DNA of 8,248 nt, taken from contig PWOK01000136.1 of NCBI GenBank assembly GCA_003557445.1, positions 1 to 8,248 of the forward strand. The letters run 5' to 3'. The position numbers and the translations under genes are program-made. Below the pieces are notes generated by a model. It was not told the origin of the DNA, did not search any database, and worked only from the letters and a program-made list of their open reading frames with translations. This DNA comes from Halanaerobiaceae bacterium (lineage in GTDB: Bacteria > Bacillota_F > Halanaerobiia > Halanaerobiales > CSSED10-376). Shown in pieces: positions 3,691 through 8,248 of the stretch (position 1 is its first letter; each line of letters starts with the position of its first letter).

Positions 3691-6024
3691 ATGAAACAGG
3701 ATAGTTCATACATATTAAATGAAATATTAAATAATAAGATACAAAAAAGTAAAAAGTATTTATTTTTCGCAATTTTAACAGGTTTTATTATGGGACAGGC
3801 TGAAATAGGATTTAACTTTTATCCCTTTTCTTTAATATACTGGACTTTGTTTATCTATAGCAAAAAATATATAGTAATAATGATATCTTTGAGTGTTTTT
3901 GCAGGTTTAGTTTATACTGGAACTCTGGTCAATTTATTATATCTTTTTTCAGGTATTTCTGGTTATATGTTATTTTTTTTATTTAAAAGAAAAGTAAACA
4001 GTGAGCTGCTTATTACTTTAGTATATTTCTTAGCTTCAACAGGAATTAATTATTATCTAAATGAATCTATTTATACCCTGTTTCTCATAATTGTAGAATC
4101 TGCTTTCATTTTCATGGCCATTTCCATCATCAAAGAAAAAAATGGAAAAATACCATTAATAATTTTGAGTAGTGGTCTTTTAATTGGTCTGGTATCTTTT
4201 TTTAATGGAAATTTATCATATTTGATATTGAATATACTAATAATAACAATAGTGACCGGTGCTGGGTTTTTTTCAGGGATATCGGTTTCAATATTATTGT
4301 CTGCTGTTTATGGCCTGGCCTTTGTTATTATAGACATAATTTCTTTAAATATACTTGTTAAATATATGATTATAGCTTTAATTACAGGTTTATTCAGGGG
4401 GAAAAATAAACTTTTTGTTTTTCTGGTTTTACCCCTGTCTTTATTATTGTATTCAGGATTATCACCATCATTAAATGATTTCCGTTTAACAGCCATAGAA
4501 ATATTGATTAGTAGTTTTCTTTTTTTAATTATTCCCGGTTATTTGTGGATTGAATTAATTGGAGATTATCCGGAGAACAGTAATAGAGAAAGTATCAAAG
4601 AAGAGAAAATAGATCTGGGAAAAAGGTTTTCTGAAATTAGCAGAGTCTTTTTTGAGTTGAGTTCAACTTTTGAAGATACTCTTGTAAAAAAGGATAAAGA
4701 GCAGGAAAGAAGGCTTGAAGATTTTGTCTTTTTGTATAAAAATAAATTATGCAAATCATGTTCGCGAAAAAAAATATGCTGGTATAGAGAGAAAAAACAG
4801 ACATATAAAACTTTAAAAAACCTGGCAGAAGAAGTTCAAAACTATGACAAATTAAATAATAAGATAATTAAAAACAGTTTTAAAAATAAATGTCCTAGAT
4901 ATTTAAAGATTGTTAAAGGGATTAAAAGTATTTTTGAATTATTTCAATTAAATAATTTCTGGAGAGATAAATTAATTAAAAAACAAAAGATAGTCTCCCG
5001 GCAGTTATCAGGTATCAGCAAAATAATAAACCAACTTGGAAAAAACAGAAATAGAATCTATGAATATAACAGAACCCTGGAAAAAATTAAAAATAAGTTT
5101 CAAAAAAACAGTCTGGAGTTATCCAGTATAAAACTGAATTCCAGTGAGGATCTCAATAAAATATCTATAAATGTAGAACTTGATCCCTGTTCAGGGAATG
5201 AACCCTGTAAGAACAGGTTATTGTATTTATTAAATAAAGAATTTAATGATAATTTCAGGATATTAAAAAAAGAATGTGGTAGTAAGCTAAAAGATTATCC
5301 CTGTCATCTTGTTTATGCTCCGGTGGGGAATTATTCAATAGATATTACAGTTATGCAAAAAACAGCTACTGAGATTGCCGGGGATAATTATCTTTATAAA
5401 AAAATGAAAAATGGTAAAGATGCTATAATTTTAAGTGATGGTATGGGTGTTGGTAAAAAGGCATCCACTGAAAGTAAAACAGCAATTAATTTACTGGAAA
5501 GCTTTATAGATGCTGATTTTGATCAGGATCTGGCCTTGAAAAGCATTAATTCGGCACTGTTTTTGCGAAATGAGGAAGAAAATTTCACAACAATGGATAT
5601 TTGTTTTTTTGATACCTATACCGGAGAACTTGAATTTAAAAAAATCGGAGCTATGTCTAGTTTTATAAAAAGAAACTGGGAGGTAAAAGAAATAAAATCA
5701 TCTTCTTTACCTGCAGGTATTCTAAAAAAAATTGATATTTCTTCAAAAAAAATTAAATTAAAAGAAAATGATTTTGTTATAATGATAACTGATGGAGTAC
5801 TGGATGTGAAAAAAGATATTACTGAAAAAGAAAACTGGTTCAAAAGAATTATTCAAAATACCTGTTTCGATAAACCACAGGATATGATAAATTATATTAT
5901 GGAAACAGTATTAGAAAACTGCAATAATATAGAAGATGATATGACAATAATAGTTTTTAAAATAGATAAAAACAAAAAAAATAAAGGAAATACTGGTCTT
6001 TTTATAGAAAGTGTAATAAAGTGA
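3691..6024 (+). CDS. spoIIE: Stage II sporulation protein E, membrane PP2C-type serine phosphatase
   Basis: This 777-residue protein is close to B. subtilis SpoIIE (827). Residues 23-290 are a run of about ten hydrophobic membrane segments. A central region (about 300-540) carries Cys pairs: C354-x2-C357-x5-C363-W, C401-P, C500/C506 and C529/C538. A C-terminal PP2C phosphatase domain follows (about 545-767), with GDNY (564-567), SDGMGVGKKA (D583), FTTMD (D636), MITDG (D701) and IEDDMT (D749, D750); these include the acidic metal-ligand positions expected of the family. Known role: it localises to the polar septum with FtsZ and dephosphorylates the anti-anti-sigma factor SpoIIAA, releasing sigma-F in the forespore. 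All catalytic blocks are present, so the gene looks intact. The ATG at 3691 has GGGAGGAG (3676-3683) 7 nt upstream. Its promoter has Spo0A features. tilS follows after 21 nt. Confidence 0.96.
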   Translation: MKQDSSYILNEILNNKIQKSKKYLFFAILTGFIMGQAEIGFNFYPFSLIYWTLFIYSKKYIVIMISLSVFAGLVYTGTLVNLLYLFSGISGYMLFFLFKRKVNSELLITLVYFLASTGINYYLNESIYTLFLIIVESAFIFMAISIIKEKNGKIPLIILSSGLLIGLVSFFNGNLSYLILNILIITIVTGAGFFSGISVSILLSAVYGLAFVIIDIISLNILVKYMIIALITGLFRGKNKLFVFLVLPLSLLLYSGLSPSLNDFRLTAIEILISSFLFLIIPGYLWIELIGDYPENSNRESIKEEKIDLGKRFSEISRVFFELSSTFEDTLVKKDKEQERRLEDFVFLYKNKLCKSCSRKKICWYREKKQTYKTLKNLAEEVQNYDKLNNKIIKNSFKNKCPRYLKIVKGIKSIFELFQLNNFWRDKLIKKQKIVSRQLSGISKIINQLGKNRNRIYEYNRTLEKIKNKFQKNSLELSSIKLNSSEDLNKISINVELDPCSGNEPCKNRLLYLLNKEFNDNFRILKKECGSKLKDYPCHLVYAPVGNYSIDITVMQKTATEIAGDNYLYKKMKNGKDAIILSDGMGVGKKASTESKTAINLLESFIDADFDQDLALKSINSALFLRNEEENFTTMDICFFDTYTGELEFKKIGAMSSFIKRNWEVKEIKSSSLPAGILKKIDISSKKIKLKENDFVIMITDGVLDVKKDITEKENWFKRIIQNTCFDKPQDMINYIMETVLENCNNIEDDMTIIVFKIDKNKKNKGNTGLFIESVIK

Positions 6025-6045
6025 AATATAAAGGAGTATTTAATA

Positions 6046-7452
6046 TTGGATATGCTATCAAAATTTAAAAATTATATAAATAAGGAAAAACTGGTTGAAA
6101 AGCAGGACAGGTTACTACTGGGTATTTCTGGTGGGCCTGATTCTTTAACCATGTTTGATTTGTTTTGCAGAATCAAAGATGAATTTTCTCTTGAAATTCA
6201 GGTATTTCATCTTGACCATTGTTTTCGCAAAGAAGCTGAACAGGAAGCAGAATTTGTTGCAGAGTTATGCCGTGAACGAGCTGTTAAAGCAATAATCAAA
6301 AAATATAATATACCTGAATTAATTGAAAAAGAAGGGTTTTCTCCTGAAGAAGCAGCCCGTAAAGTTCGTTTGCAATTTATGTTTCAAATTATAGAAAAAG
6401 AGAAATTAGATAAAATAGCACTTGCCCATAACAAGGATGATCTGGTGGAAACAGTTTTTTTACATATGTTTAGAGGTACAGCTTTGAGTGGTTTGACAGG
6501 GATAGATCCTGTTTCCAGAATTAAAGGAAAAAAAATAATACATCCCCTGCTGGAAATTTCCAGAAGTGAAATTGAAAAGTACTGTCAATATAGAAATTTA
6601 AAACCCATTAGAGATAAAAGTAATAAAGAAACTATCTATACAAGGAATAAAATCAGGCATAATATCATTCCTCTGATTGAGAAACAAATTAACCCGGGAT
6701 TAAAAGACAATATTTTTCAAATGGCAAAGATATTAAGAGAAGAGGACAGGTATCTGGAAAAAGAAGCAGACAGAGAAAAGAAAAATATTCAAATTATGAA
6801 GGATGAAAATAAAATAGAATTATCACTACCAGAATTAAAAAAACTTTCTCCAGTGATAAGGAGGAGAATTATTAAACAGGTTATATTTGAGATTAAAAAT
6901 TCTCCTAAAGATATATATTATCATCATTATCAGGCAGTTGAGGATTTAATTTTGAATAGTGACACCGGAAAAAAACTGGATTTTATTGAGAATATTAGTA
7001 TTATAAAATTATATGAAAAAATAATAATTATGAAAGGGACCATAGACAAATATAAAGAGGATTATTGTTATCAGTTAACAATACCCTGTAGTATAAAATT
7101 ACCCGATGATAAATCTATTAAAGTTGAATATGTAGACAAAGAAAATCTTAAAGATCAATTTAAGGATCCCACAGTATGTTTTTGTGATGTTTCAAAGGTC
7201 AGTTTGCCCTTAAAAGTCAGAAATAGAAATAAAGGGGATAGATTTCAACCACTGGGAATGGAAGGAAGCAAGAAAATTAAAGATTTTTTTATAGATAAAA
7301 AAATTCCTTTTTATAAAAGAGAAAATATTCCTTTAATAGTTGATAACAAAAACAGGATTGTCTGGATTGCTGGATTGAGAATGGATGACAGGTTTAAAAT
7401 TACAGATACTACAAATGAGATAATCAAATTAAAATTGAAAGAAAACAACTAA
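6046..7452 (+). CDS. tilS: tRNA(Ile)-lysidine synthase
   Basis: TilS uses ATP and lysine to convert C34 of the CAU-anticodon tRNA(Ile) to lysidine, so that it reads AUA and is charged with isoleucine; it is cytoplasmic and normally essential, and AUA codons are frequent here. The 468-residue length is typical. Motifs: PP-loop ISGGPDSLTMF (27-37), FHLDHCFRKEA (54-64), ALAHNKDDLVETVFLHMFRGTALSGLTGI (125-153, split here only by convention), PIRDKSN (187-193) and TRNKIRHNIIP (199-209). The C-terminal TilS domain contains LKVRNRNKGDRFQPLGM, KKIKDFFIDKKIP and IVWIAGLR (about 388-447). The start is TTG at 6046, with AAGGAG (6031-6036) at 9 nt; an in-frame ATG at 6052 is too far (15 nt). It lies 21 nt after spoIIE and 22 nt before hpt, as in the conserved Firmicutes tilS-hprT-ftsH order. 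Confidence 0.96.
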   Translation: MDMLSKFKNYINKEKLVEKQDRLLLGISGGPDSLTMFDLFCRIKDEFSLEIQVFHLDHCFRKEAEQEAEFVAELCRERAVKAIIKKYNIPELIEKEGFSPEEAARKVRLQFMFQIIEKEKLDKIALAHNKDDLVETVFLHMFRGTALSGLTGIDPVSRIKGKKIIHPLLEISRSEIEKYCQYRNLKPIRDKSNKETIYTRNKIRHNIIPLIEKQINPGLKDNIFQMAKILREEDRYLEKEADREKKNIQIMKDENKIELSLPELKKLSPVIRRRIIKQVIFEIKNSPKDIYYHHYQAVEDLILNSDTGKKLDFIENISIIKLYEKIIIMKGTIDKYKEDYCYQLTIPCSIKLPDDKSIKVEYVDKENLKDQFKDPTVCFCDVSKVSLPLKVRNRNKGDRFQPLGMEGSKKIKDFFIDKKIPFYKRENIPLIVDNKNRIVWIAGLRMDDRFKITDTTNEIIKLKLKENN

Positions 7453-7474
7453 TAATTATTAAGAGGTGATATAA

Positions 7475-8050
7475 TTGGGTAAAGACAGGTTGAGAGAGGA
7501 TATCAAAGAAATAATGATCTCAGAGGAAAAGCTAAAGAATGAAATAAAAAGACTGGGTAAAAAAATAAGCAATTTCTATTATCAAAGTGATAAATATAGT
7601 AAAGGTCAGGAGATAATAATGGTTGGTATTTTACGGGGGGCAGTTATATTTATGGCTGACCTGGCCCGGGAAATTAATTTACCATTGACTTTTGACTTTA
7701 TGGATGTATCCAGTTATGGTAAAAATGCTTCATCTTCAGGTAATGTTAGAATTATCAAAGACCTGGAAGAAAATATTGAAGGAAAACATGTGTTGATTGT
7801 CGAAGATATAATTGATACCGGATTAACAATGAAACATGTAATTGAATTAATAAAAACAAGAAATCCAATTACAATTAAAATTGTAACTTTACTGGATAAA
7901 CCGGAAAGGAGAACCCAGAAAAAAATCAATGTAGATTTTAATGGTTTTGAAATACCGGATGAATTTGTTGTAGGTTATGGACTGGATTATGCTGAAAAAT
8001 ACCGAAACTTACCGTATATAGGGGCCTTAAAGGAAAAAATATATAACTGA
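7475..8050 (+). CDS. hpt: Hypoxanthine-guanine phosphoribosyltransferase
   Basis: This purine salvage enzyme transfers the phosphoribosyl group of PRPP to hypoxanthine or guanine, giving IMP or GMP, in the cytoplasm. The 191-residue protein aligns end to end with B. subtilis HprT (180 aa). Motifs: IMVGILRGAVIFMADL (48-63), DFMDVSSYG (74-82), the PRPP loop VLIVEDIIDTGLT (106-118), TLLDKPERR (138-146) and GFEIPDEFVVGYGLDYAEKYRNLPYIGAL (157-185), which holds the purine-binding and closing residues. The TTG at 7475 is chosen because AGAGGTGAT (7462-7470) is correctly placed before it; the first residues MGKDRL form a short N-terminal extension relative to HprT. It probably shares a transcript with tilS (22-nt gap). 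No terminator hairpin is visible after it. Confidence 0.96.
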   Translation: MGKDRLREDIKEIMISEEKLKNEIKRLGKKISNFYYQSDKYSKGQEIIMVGILRGAVIFMADLAREINLPLTFDFMDVSSYGKNASSSGNVRIIKDLEENIEGKHVLIVEDIIDTGLTMKHVIELIKTRNPITIKIVTLLDKPERRTQKKINVDFNGFEIPDEFVVGYGLDYAEKYRNLPYIGALKEKIYN

Positions 8051-8079
8051 TTAAATTGTTTGAAATAATTATTAAATGA

Positions 8080-8108
8080 TTTACAAAATTATAATCTTAT
8101 GTTATAAT
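8080..8108 (+). promoter_or_regulatory. Sigma-A-type promoter for ftsH
   Basis: TTTACA (8080-8085, 5 of 6) and TATAAT (8103-8108) are exactly 17 bp apart, 45 nt before the ftsH start. It gives ftsH its own transcription start even though hpt may read through. The gap is flanked by a near-identical 12-bp direct repeat (8053-8064 and 8126-8137). No CtsR or CIRCE element is recognisable here. Confidence 0.8.
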
Positions 8109-8153
8109 ACTTTACTGTATATTTTAATTTGTTTGAAGGGAGGATTAATTGAT

Positions 8154-8248
8154 TTGAATAAATTTGCAAAGAATATAGGATTTTATTTAATATTAATAGT
8201 AATTTCACTTTTAATAGCTCAAAGATTTATGACCCCTCCAGAAGATGA
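8154..8248 (+). CDS. ftsH: ATP-dependent zinc metalloprotease FtsH, N-terminal start (3' partial)
   Basis: Only the first 31 codons are in the window. Translation from TTG at 8154 gives a start reading MNKFAKNIGFYLILIVISLL, followed by IAQRFMTPPED, the basic N-terminus plus first membrane helix (about residues 8-23) typical of FtsH, here leading toward the small extracytoplasmic domain. AAGGGAGG (8136-8143) lies 10 nt upstream of the TTG; a TTG at 8149 is in another frame and stops at once. The position directly after hpt is the conserved place of ftsH in Firmicutes. FtsH is a membrane-anchored AAA+ protease that degrades misfolded membrane and regulatory proteins. The AAA+ and zinc-protease motifs lie outside the window, so the call rests on the N-terminus and synteny. 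Confidence 0.8.
   Translation, partial: MNKFAKNIGFYLILIVISLLIAQRFMTPPED

Noticed and set aside
3584..3772. Minus-strand open frame of 62 codons across the spoIIE promoter
   Set aside because: It starts inside spoIIE, covers the 0A box and -10 in reverse, and lacks a ribosome binding site; a shadow of AT-rich DNA.
4308..5843. Several minus-strand open frames within spoIIE, and one within hpt (7714-7929)
   Set aside because: All are fully inside strong plus-strand genes with intact family motifs and show no start signals of their own.
6052..6054. ATG as the tilS start
   Set aside because: In frame, but 15 nt from AAGGAG; the TTG at 6046 has a normal 9-nt spacing.
1..8248. CRISPR array, tRNA/rRNA gene, insertion sequence, toxin-antitoxin or defence system
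   Set aside because: No regularly spaced repeats, cloverleaf, transposase motifs, terminal repeats or defence-type protein domains could be found; all large frames are ordinary housekeeping or sporulation genes.

Overview
The window is AT-rich (roughly 30% GC by eye) and densely coded, with strong AGGAGG-type ribosome binding sites, sigma-A-type TTGACA-17-TATAAT promoters and several TTG starts. It carries spoIIE with a Spo0A-type promoter, so the host is most likely an endospore-forming (or formerly sporulating) low-GC Firmicute. Protein style and gene order would fit a clostridial lineage such as the Halanaerobiales, but that placement is an inference and is not secure.

Layout, left to right. 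(1) Positions 1-525 hold the 3' end of tex (HhH/S1 RNA-binding protein). (2) A near-perfect sigma-A promoter drives yabR, a small S1-domain protein, which ends at a good intrinsic terminator. (3) A DUF501 gene overlaps by ATGA with a short-form ppx/gppA exopolyphosphatase gene. (4) An hsp20 small heat-shock gene has its own promoter overlapped by a CtsR-like heptad repeat. A second such repeat lies about 100 bp upstream, and a strong terminator follows the gene. (5) A small two-helix membrane protein gene lies on the minus strand, convergent with hsp20 and divergent from spoIIE. (6) spoIIE has a 0A box 21 bp upstream of a perfect TATAAT, the architecture known for Spo0A-activated spoIIE/spoIIG promoters. 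(7) tilS and hpt follow spoIIE with gaps of 21 and 22 nt. (8) ftsH starts from its own promoter and runs off the right edge.

This is a form of the conserved Firmicutes locus known in Bacillus subtilis as divIC-yabR-spoIIE-yabS-yabT-tilS-hprT-ftsH. Here tex sits left of yabR, and DUF501-ppx-hsp20-small membrane gene lie between yabR and spoIIE. The functions are RNA binding and translation quality (Tex, YabR, TilS), phosphate/nucleotide metabolism (Ppx, Hpt), proteostasis (Hsp20, FtsH) and sporulation (SpoIIE).

I see no mobile element, CRISPR array, tRNA or rRNA gene, toxin-antitoxin pair or defence system. The most interesting content is regulatory: the CtsR-like sites, the Spo0A-type promoter with an inverted repeat over its -10, and the small unassigned membrane gene. 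I do not see a convincing previously undescribed multi-gene system.
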